From Desulfocarbo sp964620595 (GTDB lineage Bacteria; Desulfobacterota; Desulfarculia; Desulfarculales; Desulfarculaceae): a DNA stretch of 64,000 bases. The stretch covers positions 1-64,000 of the forward strand of contig CAZUHP010000007.1 of the NCBI GenBank assembly GCA_964620595.1, given 5' to 3'. Both the position numbers and the translations under genes were made by a program. Positions 27,276 through 35,645 of the stretch are shown piece after piece. Position 1 is the first letter of the stretch, and each line of letters opens with the position of its first letter. The notes beneath the pieces were generated by a model. That model was not told the DNA's origin. It saw only the letters and a program-made list of their open reading frames with translations, and searched no databases.

Positions 27276-28127
27276 ATGGACCTGGCACGAGATATCCGAA
27301 AGGCCTACCAGGAGCTGGATCTCACCCCTGGCGCTTCCTTGGATGAGGTCAGGGCAGCCTACCGCCGCCTGGCCCGGGCCCTGCACCCCGACCTGCACCC
27401 CGGCACCCTGGGTGCGCTCATGAGCCGGGTCAACCAGGCCTATGACAAGCTGGTGAAGCACCTGGAGGGCGACCATCCCCACCAGGCCGGCCCGGCCCAA
27501 CCCCGCGCCTCTGCCAGGAAAAACGGCCGCGACCAGGCCGGGTTCCGCCCCTACCGATACGAGGAGTTCTCCGCCCCGCGCGGGGCCCGCGGCGAGTACC
27601 AGCGCCGCAACGCCGCCTGGCAGGAGGCCAAGCGCCGCTTCTACGAGCAGGCCCTGCGCGCGGCCGCGGCCGCGACCCGGGCCGCCCGCCAGGCCGCGGC
27701 CGAACCCCAATCCCCACCTACTTCCCTCCGGCGGGCCGATGAGCCTTTGCGCTGGCCTGAGGGGGAGTGGGTCGCGGCCGGGCCGGTGGAGGCCGGAGGC
27801 CCCTCGGGCTGGCGGCTCCTGGGCCTGGTCCAGGAGGGCGGCGCCCTGGGCTACCGGGTGGAGGTGCGGGGCCGTCCCCATAGCCTCAGCCTGCCGGTGC
27901 GCTGCTGCCGCACCTGCCGCCAGTGCGAGGGCAGCGGCCGCTATGCCGACGCCTGGGGCCGGCTCCACCGCTGCCCGGCCTGCGGCGGCCGGGGCCGCAT
28001 AACCCGGGCCGACCGGGTGCGGGTGGAGCTGCCCCCTGATTGGCGGCCGGGCCAGCGCCTGCCGGTGCCTGCCTGCGGCCACCAGGGCGAGATAATCGTG
28101 GAGCTCCTGGCTCCCCGGGAGGGATAG
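27276..28127 (+). CDS. J-domain co-chaperone with a half zinc finger
   Basis: 283 residues. N-terminal J domain (residues 1-65) with HPD in ALHPDLHP. An alanine/arginine-rich linker follows (about 80-155), then a C-terminal region with only two DnaJ-type motifs, CRQCEGSG and CPACGGRG (plus CCRTC just before), enough for one zinc site. The final beta domain is DnaJ C-terminal-like. It is neither full DnaJ nor CbpA, and is likely a specialised DnaK partner. ATG 27276 follows GGAAGGGAG. Confidence 0.8.
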   Translation: MDLARDIRKAYQELDLTPGASLDEVRAAYRRLARALHPDLHPGTLGALMSRVNQAYDKLVKHLEGDHPHQAGPAQPRASARKNGRDQAGFRPYRYEEFSAPRGARGEYQRRNAAWQEAKRRFYEQALRAAAAATRAARQAAAEPQSPPTSLRRADEPLRWPEGEWVAAGPVEAGGPSGWRLLGLVQEGGALGYRVEVRGRPHSLSLPVRCCRTCRQCEGSGRYADAWGRLHRCPACGGRGRITRADRVRVELPPDWRPGQRLPVPACGHQGEIIVELLAPREG

Positions 28128-28140
28128 GGAGGGCACGGCC

Positions 28141-28416
28141 ATGGCCGAGAGAATCGACAGGAGGGCGATCCGCCGAACCCGCCGCGCCGGCAGCCTCAAG
28201 CCGGGGCGCTACTTCCTGGTGCATTCGGATCAGCTCTACAGCCTGGAGCCGGTGGCCGATCCCTTCCCAGACCAGCCGCCAGAGGAGCCCCTGGGCCCCC
28301 TGGCTCCCGACCCCTGCCCGCTCGAGCCGCCGGCCGGACCCCAGCCCGGCTACGGCCCCGAGAAGAAAAAGGCATCCACCCCCACCGGCTTCTTCCTGGA
28401 CCGCTACGTATACTAG
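28141..28416 (+). CDS. small basic/proline-rich protein, unknown
   Basis: 91 residues starting 13 nt after the J-domain gene with GGGAGGG upstream. The N-terminal 45 residues are basic and ordered-looking (RAGSLKPGRYFLVHSDQLYS). The middle is proline-rich (PDQPPEEPLGPLAP) and the end aromatic (TGFFLDRYVY). No cysteine cluster, signal peptide or membrane segment. Unrecognised; coding status rests on position, ribosome site and codon use. Confidence 0.5.
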   Translation: MAERIDRRAIRRTRRAGSLKPGRYFLVHSDQLYSLEPVADPFPDQPPEEPLGPLAPDPCPLEPPAGPQPGYGPEKKKASTPTGFFLDRYVY

Positions 28417-28518
28417 GATCCTTTGCCCTGCGCCTCTTCCCGGAAGTGCCCCGGCTGGCACACGGGCGGGGGAATGTGCTAAAAAGCGGGCAGGTCACAA
28501 CCCAGCCGGGAGAGAGCC

Positions 28519-29538
28519 ATGCCCCTTGCCTTTGAGACCACCACCCGCAAGGTCAGCTTCCTGGACCCCTTCGGCAAGTTCCAGCGCAAGGACTTGGAGA
28601 TAGAGGTGCGGCGCGACCCCCTGAGCGGCCACGTGGCGCGCATCCTGGAGTTCCGCGCCAGGGACCTGGGCCCGGTGGACCATTCCCACCTCCTGGAGCG
28701 GGAGGCGGGGCGCAAGTGTCCTTTCTGCCCCCAGAACCTGGACAAGATGACCGCCCGCTTCCTGCCCGAGGCGGTGCCCGGGGGCAGGCTGAAGCGGGGC
28801 CAGGCGGTGCTGTTTCCCAATGCCTTTCCCTACGAGACCATGAACGCGGTGCTGGTGCTCACCCGGGAGCACTACCTGCGGCCCGCCCAGTTCACGCCCG
28901 GGGTGATCGCCAACGGTTTCCTCTTGGCCCGGCAGGCATTCAAGGAGCTGGCCCCGAAGCTCGGCTACGGCTCGGTGAACTGGAACTACATGATGCCCGC
29001 CGGCGCGGGGATCATCCATCCCCATTTCCAGATAGCCGCGGGCAGGCAGCCCACCCGCTTCCAGGCCGCGGTCCGCAGGAGATACCTGGCCTTTGGCCGC
29101 AAGCACCCCAAGGGCGACCTGGCCGCCGCCTATCTGGACCAGGAACGCCGCGGCCGCCGGCGCTGGCTGGGCCGGCTGGGCCCGGCCGGCTGGGTGGCCA
29201 CCTTCGCGCCCCGCGCCATATACGACCTCATGGCCCTGGTGCCCGGCGGCCGGGGGCTCTTGGACCTGAAGCCGGCCCAGGTGGAAAAGCTGGCCCTGGG
29301 CGTGGCCACGGTATTGCGCTACTTCGAAGACAAGGGCGTGGCCGCCTTCAACCTGGCCCTGCACACCTCCCTGAAGCCGGGCGCCGGCCTTCCCCTCATG
29401 ATCCGCCTGGTGAGCCGGGTGGAGATTCCACCCATGGGGGTGGACGAGATCAACTACTTCGAGAAGCTGCACGACGAGATGCTCACCTTTGTGCGGCCCG
29501 AGCGGGTGGCCGAGGAGCTGCGTCCCTACTGGCCTTGA
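28519..29538 (+). CDS. GalT/HIT-superfamily nucleotidyltransferase-like protein
   Basis: 339 residues. The histidine triad-type active site HPHFQ (in GAGIIHPHFQIA) and an upstream CPFCPQN zinc site match the galactose-1-phosphate uridylyltransferase/ApaH-like fold. The catalytic histidine would be the middle one of HxHxQ. The sugar or nucleotide substrate cannot be predicted; no galactose genes are nearby. Monocistronic in appearance; RBS GGGAGAG. Confidence 0.75.
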   Translation: MPLAFETTTRKVSFLDPFGKFQRKDLEIEVRRDPLSGHVARILEFRARDLGPVDHSHLLEREAGRKCPFCPQNLDKMTARFLPEAVPGGRLKRGQAVLFPNAFPYETMNAVLVLTREHYLRPAQFTPGVIANGFLLARQAFKELAPKLGYGSVNWNYMMPAGAGIIHPHFQIAAGRQPTRFQAAVRRRYLAFGRKHPKGDLAAAYLDQERRGRRRWLGRLGPAGWVATFAPRAIYDLMALVPGGRGLLDLKPAQVEKLALGVATVLRYFEDKGVAAFNLALHTSLKPGAGLPLMIRLVSRVEIPPMGVDEINYFEKLHDEMLTFVRPERVAEELRPYWP

Positions 29539-29623
29539 GCCTAGGGCTGTCCGCCGGCCCGGGCACAAGCGCGCAAGTGGGGTGCCCCAAGGGAGGGGTG
29601 GTGGCTAAAAAAACTGATAACAC

Positions 29624-29652
29624 TTGACTTTTTCGCTTCGGCTCACGACAAT
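29624..29652 (+). promoter_or_regulatory. sigma-70-type promoter for divIVA
   Basis: TTGACT (29624-29629), 17-nt spacer, GACAAT (29647-29652). It is 53 nt before the DivIVA ATG, in a locally A+T-rich patch. Confidence 0.6.
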
Positions 29653-29705
29653 AGCGGGGGGTGCTCAGACAAATCGGGGGGTACTCAAAGCAGGGGAGCA
29701 TCGTC

Positions 29706-30206
29706 ATGGATGCCGAGGAGATTCGCCAGAAAGACTTCCGCCGCCGCTTTCGGGGCTATGACCCCCAGGAGGTCCAGACCTACCTGGAGCAGGTGGCCGA
29801 GCGCCTGGCCGCGCTGGACAAGGACAACCAGGAGCTGCGGGCCCAGGTCACGGAGCTGAGCAGCGACCTGAAGTCCTACCGCGAGCGCGAACAATCCCTG
29901 GAGGCCACCCTGGCCCAGACCCGGGAGATGGCCGAGGAGATCAAGGCCAATGCCGAGCGCGAGGGCCAGCTCCTGGTGGCCGAGGCCGAGTTGCAGGCCG
30001 AAAAGCTCCTGAACCAGGCCCACAACCGCCTGGCCCAGATCCACGACGACATCGCGGAGCTGAAGCGCCAGCGGGCCCAGTTCGAGGTGCGCCTGCGCTC
30101 GCTGGTGGAGGCCCACCTCAAGCTCATGGACGTGGAGGCCGACCGCGACCGCGACCTGGCCGAACTCGAAGACAAGATCAAGATCCTGCGTACCCCTTCT
30201 TCCTGA
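29706..30206 (+). CDS. DivIVA-domain coiled-coil protein
   Basis: 166 residues. The N-terminal DivIVA membrane-targeting motif (EEIRQKDFRRRFRGYDPQEV) is followed by continuous coiled coil to the C-terminus. DivIVA-type proteins assemble at curved membranes and recruit cell-pole or division factors. In deltaproteobacteria it commonly sits, as here, directly before a DUF167 (YggU) gene. ATG 29706 is taken over upstream TTG-initiated frames because the DivIVA motif starts there. Confidence 0.85.
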   Translation: MDAEEIRQKDFRRRFRGYDPQEVQTYLEQVAERLAALDKDNQELRAQVTELSSDLKSYREREQSLEATLAQTREMAEEIKANAEREGQLLVAEAELQAEKLLNQAHNRLAQIHDDIAELKRQRAQFEVRLRSLVEAHLKLMDVEADRDRDLAELEDKIKILRTPSS

Positions 30207-30215
30207 ACCATTCAA

Positions 30216-30503
30216 GTGCTCGACATCCAGCGGGAAAAGGGCGGGGCCAGCTTTGCGGTCAAGGTGGTGCCCCGCGCCTCGCGGGATGCGATCGCCGAGG
30301 TGGCCGCCGGCGCCCTCAAGGTGCGGCTCACCGCCCCGCCGGTGGAGGGCGCGGCCAACCGGGCGCTGGTCAAGTTCATGGCCAAGACCCTGGGGGTGCC
30401 CAAGAGCAGCGTGCAGGTGACGGCCGGCCACAAGTCCCGCCACAAACGGCTGTGGGTGGAGGGCCTGGCACCCGGCGAGGTGGCCCGGCGCCTGGGCCTG
30501 TGA
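30216..30503 (+). CDS. DUF167/YggU-family protein
   Basis: 95 residues, GTG start 9 nt after divIVA. Typical family pattern: VKVVPRASRDAIAEV, LKVRLTAPPVEGAANRALV and GHKSRHKRLWVEG. The structure is known for family members but the biochemical role is not. The stop overlaps the next start (GTGA). Confidence 0.88.
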   Translation: MLDIQREKGGASFAVKVVPRASRDAIAEVAAGALKVRLTAPPVEGAANRALVKFMAKTLGVPKSSVQVTAGHKSRHKRLWVEGLAPGEVARRLGL

Positions 30504-31561
30504 GGGCGCTGGGCAGGGGCCTGGCGGCCGCGCTCCTATTGGCCGTGGTTTGGGCGCCGCTCCCGGCCGTCCCGGCCCAGGAGCCTCTTTCTCCGCCCTC
30601 GTCCTCCCCCCTCGCCCCCCTCGCCCCCCCCCGCCCCCCCGTCCTGGAGGTGGTTGCGCCCAGCCCGGAGCTGGCCCGCCATGTGCGCCAGGAGTTGCGC
30701 CGGGCCGCGCCCGGCCTGGCCCGGCTCACCGGCGTGCGTCCCGGGCGCATAAGGGTGGAGGTGGCGCCCAGCCGCGAGGCGTTCGATCGCCGGGCCCGGG
30801 AGCTGGGCGGGCCGACCTGGGCCGCGGGCCTGGCCCTGCCCAGCCGGGGGCTGGTGCTGGTGCGCTCGCCCCACCAGCTCACCCGGCCCGACGACTTCAG
30901 GCTGGTGCTGGTCCACGAGCTGGCCCACCTCTACCTGGCCCGGGCCTTGAGGGGGCGGCGGGCTCCCTTGTGGCTGGAGGAGGGCCTGGCCATGTACGCC
31001 TCGGGCGAGGGCGGCTTCGCCCTGGCCGGGACCATGGCCCGGGGGGTGCTCTCCGGCCGCCTGCATCCCCTGGCCGGGCTGGCGGAGCGCTTTCCGGCCC
31101 AGGCCCGGGAGGCATCCCTGGCCTATGCCCAGTCCTACTACCTGGTCAGCTACCTGCTGAACACCTACGGCCCCCAGGTGCTGCCCCGGCTCATCCGGGA
31201 GCTGTCCCGGGGGCGGGAGCTGACCGTGGCCCTGCACAAGGTCACGGGCCGGAGCCTGGCCCAGGTGGAGGAGGATTTCTTTGCCGCCATGGACAGCCGT
31301 TTCTCCTGGCTGGCGCTGGTCTTTGCCGGGGGGACCCTGTGGGCCCTGGTGGGGGTGGCTGCGGCCGTGGGCCTGGTCTGGCGGCGGCGGGAGCATAAAA
31401 AACGCCTCCAAGCCATGGAGGCGGTCGAGGCACAAGAAACGACCCTGGGCGGTCACAGGCGGAACTGGCCGCCCCCGCCGGTGAGAGGCGATGTGCTGGG
31501 CCCGGCCGGCCTGGGGAAGGCTGGGCCCGGACCCGGGAAGAAAGGCTCCGGAGAGGGCTAG
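30500..31561 (+). CDS. exported, membrane-anchored HExxH metallopeptidase (peptidase MA-like)
   Basis: 353 residues, GTG start overlapping the DUF167 stop. Signal peptide (residues 1-26), then a Pro/Ser-rich linker encoded by a C-rich tract related to the G-tract repeat. The gluzincin-type catalytic domain has VHELAHLYLA and the third ligand glutamate in WLEEGLAMY. A C-terminal transmembrane helix (about 272-293, ALVFAGGTLWALVGVAAAVG) precedes a basic cytoplasmic tail. It is likely a periplasmic protease tethered to the inner membrane; target unknown. Confidence 0.82.
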   Translation: MRALGRGLAAALLLAVVWAPLPAVPAQEPLSPPSSSPLAPLAPPRPPVLEVVAPSPELARHVRQELRRAAPGLARLTGVRPGRIRVEVAPSREAFDRRARELGGPTWAAGLALPSRGLVLVRSPHQLTRPDDFRLVLVHELAHLYLARALRGRRAPLWLEEGLAMYASGEGGFALAGTMARGVLSGRLHPLAGLAERFPAQAREASLAYAQSYYLVSYLLNTYGPQVLPRLIRELSRGRELTVALHKVTGRSLAQVEEDFFAAMDSRFSWLALVFAGGTLWALVGVAAAVGLVWRRREHKKRLQAMEAVEAQETTLGGHRRNWPPPPVRGDVLGPAGLGKAGPGPGKKGSGEG

Positions 31562-31564
31562 GCC

Positions 31565-31756
31565 CTAGGCGTTGTGCGAGCAGCCCATGGCCTCCAGGGA
31601 CTCGTCCAGGAGCTGGAGGTTCTGGTAACGCTCCCGCGCCGCGGCGCATTCGAAGTTCAGGCTGCAGTGGCCCAGGCAGACCGAATCGGTCCGATCGAAC
31701 TCGCCGAAGCAGTCGATGCGGTCCTCCAAGTCCTCCGGTTGCAGTCTATGAGCCAA
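31565..31756 (-). CDS. small cysteine-containing protein
   Basis: 63 residues. TTG start chosen because GAGAGGAG precedes it; an ATG 111 nt upstream lacks a ribosome site. Cysteines are C16, then CLGHC, then FEC, and one in GCSHNA at the end, five in all, suggesting a metal or Fe-S site. No family name. It lies downstream of mreB on the same strand (107 nt). Confidence 0.6.
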   Translation of the reverse strand: MAHRLQPEDLEDRIDCFGEFDRTDSVCLGHCSLNFECAAARERYQNLQLLDESLEAMGCSHNA

Positions 31757-31863
31757 GGTTCTCCTCTCGGCTGGTGTTGCCGCCCCGGCCGGGCCGGGGC
31801 CTGTTGCATTGGCCTTCAGGCTGTATGTATAGAGCTTGTGCCCTTGCTTTGCAAGAGCCAGGC

Positions 31864-32889
31864 TCAATTTATGAAAACCCGGCGGTACTCCTTGATGTTC
31901 TGCAGGGCGATCCCCGCGCCCATCACCACGGTGGTGAGGGGGTCGTCGGCTATTATCACCTTCAGGTTCAGCTCGTGGTAGATGAGCTTGTCCAGCCCCC
32001 GGATGAGGGCTCCGCCGCCGGCCAGCACCAGCCCCCGCTCGGCCACGTCCGAGGCCAGCTCGGGCGGGGTCTTCTCAAAGGCCCGGCGCACGCTTTCCAC
32101 GATCACCCCCACCGGCTCGGCCATGGCCTCGCGCACCTCGTCGCTGGTCAGGGTGATGGTGCGCGGCACCCCGGCCACCAGGTCCTTGCCGCTCACGTCC
32201 ATGGTGAGGGGCTCGTCGGTGGGGAAGGCCGAGCCGATGCTTATCTTGACCTGCTCGGCGGTGTTCTCGCCGATGAGCATCTGGTACTTCCGCTGCACCA
32301 GGCGCAGGATGGACTCGTTGGCCTCGTCGCCGGCCACCCGCACGCTCTCCGAGTAGGCGGTGGCGAACAGGCTGATCACCGCCACCTCGGTGGTGCCGCC
32401 GCCGATGTCCACCACCATGGAGCCGCGGGGCTCGTGAATGGGCAGCCCCGCGCCGATGGCCGCGGCCATGGGCTCCTCGATCAGGTAGATGTCGCGGGCC
32501 CCGGCCTGTTCGGCGCTCTCGATCACCGCCCGCTTTTCCACCTGGGTCACCCCGGTGGGCACCCCGATGAGCATGCGCGGCTTGACCAGGCCCGCGGCCG
32601 AACGCACCTGGGAGATGAACTCGCGGATCATCACCCGGGTGAGGTCGAAGTCGGCGATCACCCCGTCCTTGAGGGGCCGGCTGGCCAGGATGGAGGGGTT
32701 GGTGCGGCCCAGGTATTCCTTGGCCTTGTGGCCCACGGCCACGGGCTTGCCGGTCTCGCGGTGAATGGCCACCACCGAGGGCTCGTTGAGCACAACACCC
32801 TTGCCCTTGATGTAGATCAAGGTATTGGCGGTTCCCAGGTCCATGGCCATGTCCTTGCCAAACAGACCCAGAATTTTTCCGAAGATCAT
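31864..32889 (-). CDS. mreB: rod-shape-determining protein MreB
   Basis: 341 residues, usual length. Actin-fold motifs: DLGTANTLIY (phosphate 1), VVDIGGGTTEVAVIS (phosphate 2) and VLAGGGALIRGLD (adenosine). It forms membrane-associated filaments that direct lateral wall synthesis. It is not followed by mreC/mreD here, so the gene is separated from the classical cluster. GGAGGG 10 nt before the ATG. It is 42 nt downstream of the GAF gene on the same strand. Confidence 0.95.
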   Translation of the reverse strand: MIFGKILGLFGKDMAMDLGTANTLIYIKGKGVVLNEPSVVAIHRETGKPVAVGHKAKEYLGRTNPSILASRPLKDGVIADFDLTRVMIREFISQVRSAAGLVKPRMLIGVPTGVTQVEKRAVIESAEQAGARDIYLIEEPMAAAIGAGLPIHEPRGSMVVDIGGGTTEVAVISLFATAYSESVRVAGDEANESILRLVQRKYQMLIGENTAEQVKISIGSAFPTDEPLTMDVSGKDLVAGVPRTITLTSDEVREAMAEPVGVIVESVRRAFEKTPPELASDVAERGLVLAGGGALIRGLDKLIYHELNLKVIIADDPLTTVVMGAGIALQNIKEYRRVFIN

Positions 32890-32931
32890 GCTCTCATGCC
32901 CTCCCGCCTGCGCGCCGGCCCCATGATGGGA

Positions 32932-33870
32932 TCAGACCGGCGCCAGTCCGTAATGCTCGACCGTGGCAGCCACCCGGTGCCCGGCCAGTTGCAGGGCCCG
33001 CTCCTCTTCTTCGTCCAGGTGGCGCTCGGTGCGCCCGGCAAAGGCCCACACCCCCACCAGCCGCCGCCAGGCCAACAGCGGGACTCCCACGAAGGCATTA
33101 TAGCCCCGCATGGGCTCGTCCGGCGATATCAGGTATGATTTTCCCCGCAAGGGGCGCAGCCGGGAATGGGCCAGGGGACGCACCTCGCGGAATATCCACC
33201 CCACCAGGCCCTGGCTCACCGGGAAGGACCGGCCGCGCATGGTGCTCAGGGAAGGCCCCTGCACCGCTTCCACCAGGTACTGCTTGCGCCCGGGAAGCAA
33301 GAGGCACAGGATGCCCATGGACAGCCCGCTGTAGCGCCGGGCCGCGTCCAGCACCTCGGCGTAGAACTCCCGCGGCTCGGCAAAGGCGAGCGCCGCGTTC
33401 TCCACGTCGTAGAGCAGATCCAGGGTGCGCCCGTAGAGCGCCTCCCGGTTGCAGGTCTCCTGCTGCAACACCAGGTTGCCCAGGAAGCGGGCGAACTCGC
33501 GGATCACCTTTTTCTCGCGCTCGCCGAACACCGAGCGGGTCTTGGTGTCCACCACCAGCACCCCCAGCTCGCCGATGGGGATGGCCAGAAAGGCCTTGAT
33601 GCCCTCGTCCTCCCGGTAGAGGCGGGTGGCGGTGGCGCCCTGGCGGTAGCGATCCACGTCCACCGGCACCAGGTGCTTGGCCACGTAGCCCACCACCCCT
33701 TCGCCCAGGAGCATGGGCTCGTCCGCGCGGAAGGAGCGGCTCAGGGTGTGCCAGGCCGCGGCGCGCAGGGTGTCCCCCCCCGGCTCGCGCAGAAACAGCG
33801 CCACCGTGAATGCCTCGGTGAGGTCGGCCAAGAGTTCTATGGCCTCGCGCAGGTCTTTGCGGGGCTCCAT
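32932..33870 (-). CDS. tandem GAF-domain protein
   Basis: 312 residues. Two GAF-like domains (about 10-150 and 165-300) with no catalytic output domain, kinase box or helix-turn-helix. Motif-like segments are GEGVVGYVAKHLVPVDVDRY and SQGLVGWIFREVRPLAHSRL, which mirror each other as duplicated ligand pockets. It may be a ligand sensor acting on a partner, perhaps MreB, by position only. The ATG lacks a good Shine-Dalgarno, so the start is uncertain; coupling from the upstream gene is possible. Confidence 0.75.
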   Translation of the reverse strand: MEPRKDLREAIELLADLTEAFTVALFLREPGGDTLRAAAWHTLSRSFRADEPMLLGEGVVGYVAKHLVPVDVDRYRQGATATRLYREDEGIKAFLAIPIGELGVLVVDTKTRSVFGEREKKVIREFARFLGNLVLQQETCNREALYGRTLDLLYDVENAALAFAEPREFYAEVLDAARRYSGLSMGILCLLLPGRKQYLVEAVQGPSLSTMRGRSFPVSQGLVGWIFREVRPLAHSRLRPLRGKSYLISPDEPMRGYNAFVGVPLLAWRRLVGVWAFAGRTERHLDEEEERALQLAGHRVAATVEHYGLAPV

Positions 33871-33898
33871 GGATGGCGTGTCCGGCAGGCGGGGGCCG

Positions 33899-34114
33899 TC
33901 AACCGCAGTCGCTGCAGAAACTGGCATATGACCTGTCGTAGGTGCGCTCCCCCTGGGGCGTGAAGAAGCAGCCCGGTATCTGGCGCAGCTTGCGGTGATA
34001 GGCCACGCATTGGCAGCACAGCCCCTTTTTCTCACAGTCGTAGGTGCAGGAGCAGTCCGCCAGGTTAACCTTGTAATTTGGGCAGGCCTCCTTCATTTTT
34101 GGATAGTTGCTCAC
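33899..34114 (-). CDS. DUF6485-type cysteine-rich protein
   Basis: 71 residues with eleven cysteines: EACPNYKVNLADCSCTYDC, GLCCQC, PGCFF and FCSDCG, with YHRKLRQIPGC and TYDRS. The pattern matches the small anaerobe protein family DUF6485, probably metal-binding, function unknown. The GTG at 34114 has GGGAG upstream; the inner ATG at residue 7 does not. First gene of a minus-strand run with the GAF protein and mreB. Confidence 0.75.
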   Translation of the reverse strand: MSNYPKMKEACPNYKVNLADCSCTYDCEKKGLCCQCVAYHRKLRQIPGCFFTPQGERTYDRSYASFCSDCG

Positions 34115-34276
34115 GGTTCGTTGTCTCCCGCTGATCTTGGGGGCCCAAAGCGGTGGTGCAAGTGGATAAAATACCAAATGCACTGTATATAGGATTGTTA
34201 CGAGTGTCAACCACTAAATAATGGGGTTTGCGCCCTCCGGCCCCCTTTGCCGGGAGGCTGTCCCCGAGGAGCGGAT

Positions 34277-35098
34277 ATGCCCGAGCTGCCCGAGGTGGAA
34301 TGCGTGCGCCGGACCCTGGAGCCGGCGGTGGTGGGCCGGCGCGTGAGCCGGGTGCGGGTGCAAAAGCCCAAGCTGGCCCGGCCCAGCCCCCGCGGCCTGG
34401 CCCGGGGCCTGGGCGGCCGGGAGATAACCGCCACCAGCCGCCACGGCAAGCTGCTCATCCTCCACCTGGACGACGGCGGCTTCTGGGCCATCCACCTGGG
34501 CATGACCGGCCAGGTGATCATGGCCCGTAAGCGTCCCCGGGCGGACCATATCCATATCACCGTGAGCTTCAGCGACAAGGGCCCCCGCCTCTACTACCGC
34601 GACCTGCGCCAGTTCGGCTTCATGGCCCACTGCCCGGACCGCGCCGACCTGGAGGCCGGACCCCTGGCCAACTACGGCCCCGACGCCTTGGGCCTGGACC
34701 TGGACACCTTTGTCTCCAGCCTGGCCCGGCGCACGGCGCCGCTCAAGAGCCTGCTCTTGGACCAGCGCATCCTGGCCGGGGTGGGCAACATCTACGCGGA
34801 CGAGTCTCTCCACCGGGCCGGCATCTCGCCCCTGGCCCGGCCCCGGGACCTGCCCGCCGAGAAGCTGGCCGCCCTCCACGCCGCAGTACAGGAGACCCTG
34901 GCCGAGGCCTTGGCCCAGGGAGGCTCCAGCGTGCGCAACTTCGTGGACGCCCGGGGCCGGGCCGGCACCTTTCAGCACGCCCACCGGGTGTACAAGCGCA
35001 CCGGCCATCCCTGCCCCCGCTGCGGCGCCGCCATAGAGCGCATCGTGCTGGGCGGCCGCTCCACCCATTTCTGCCCCCAGTGCCAGCACCAGGATTGA
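34277..35098 (+). CDS. mutM: formamidopyrimidine-DNA glycosylase
   Basis: 273 residues. The start is fixed by the obligatory PELPEVE terminus (P2 nucleophile, E3), with GAGGAG upstream. Lys in SRHGKLLIL, the helix-two-turn-helix LLLDQRILAGVGNIYADE and a zinc finger CPRCG...CPQCQ are present. It excises 8-oxoguanine and nicks the abasic site. Confidence 0.95.
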   Translation: MPELPEVECVRRTLEPAVVGRRVSRVRVQKPKLARPSPRGLARGLGGREITATSRHGKLLILHLDDGGFWAIHLGMTGQVIMARKRPRADHIHITVSFSDKGPRLYYRDLRQFGFMAHCPDRADLEAGPLANYGPDALGLDLDTFVSSLARRTAPLKSLLLDQRILAGVGNIYADESLHRAGISPLARPRDLPAEKLAALHAAVQETLAEALAQGGSSVRNFVDARGRAGTFQHAHRVYKRTGHPCPRCGAAIERIVLGGRSTHFCPQCQHQD

Positions 35099-35243
35099 GC
35101 CGCCCCGGCTCGGCGCCAGCCGGGTTCCGCCCAATCCGCTCGGCCCTGTAATATAATGGCCAGGGGGGGAGACATTGCCCCGCTTGCCCCGTTCTTTGGC
35201 CTGCCCGCTCTCCCTGCAAAGGCGACAGACCAGGAGGTGACGC

Positions 35244-35552
35244 ATGAAAAGGGTGTTGTTGCTGATGGGTGTGGTGCTGGTGCTGCTCATGGCGGGCGCG
35301 GCGTGGTCCCGCCCACCCGTACCCCCCCGCCCCCTCCGGCCGCCGCTGCCTCCCCCCGCGTCTCTTGGCCACCCTGCCTGCCCGTCGGGCCAGCATTGGT
35401 CTTTCAAACTGAAGACCTGCGTGCCCAATGGTCCCGGGGCTTGTCCCCAGGCCATGCACTGGAGCCGCAGGTTCAAAAGATGCGTGCCGGACAAGTGCCC
35501 CCCTGGCACCCACTGGAGCCTGGACTGGGGCGAGTGCGTGCCCAACCCCTAA
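35244..35552 (+). CDS. small exported protein with three HWS/CVP repeats
   Basis: 102 residues. A signal peptide (1-22) and a proline-rich stretch precede three copies of a 20-residue cysteine repeat: CPSGQHWSFKLKTCVPN, CPQAMHWSRRFKRCVPD and CPPGTHWSLDWGECVPN. Each has two cysteines, likely a small disulphide loop. I do not recognise a named family. RBS AGGAGGTGACG. A G-tract repeat follows directly after the stop. Confidence 0.75.
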   Translation: MKRVLLLMGVVLVLLMAGAAWSRPPVPPRPLRPPLPPPASLGHPACPSGQHWSFKLKTCVPNGPGACPQAMHWSRRFKRCVPDKCPPGTHWSLDWGECVPNP

Positions 35553-35581
35553 CGGCGGCAACGGGGGGGCGACGGGGGGGC
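35553..35581 (+). repeat. short intergenic G-tract/CGAC copy
   Basis: G7-CGAC-G7, preceded by CGGCGGCAAC. Two units only, between converging gene ends. Confidence 0.8.
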
Positions 35582-35645
35582 AAATGGCAAGCCGTTGGCA
35601 GGCAGGATGCGCCCGCTGGCCTCCCGGAACGCCCGGGGCCTGGGG

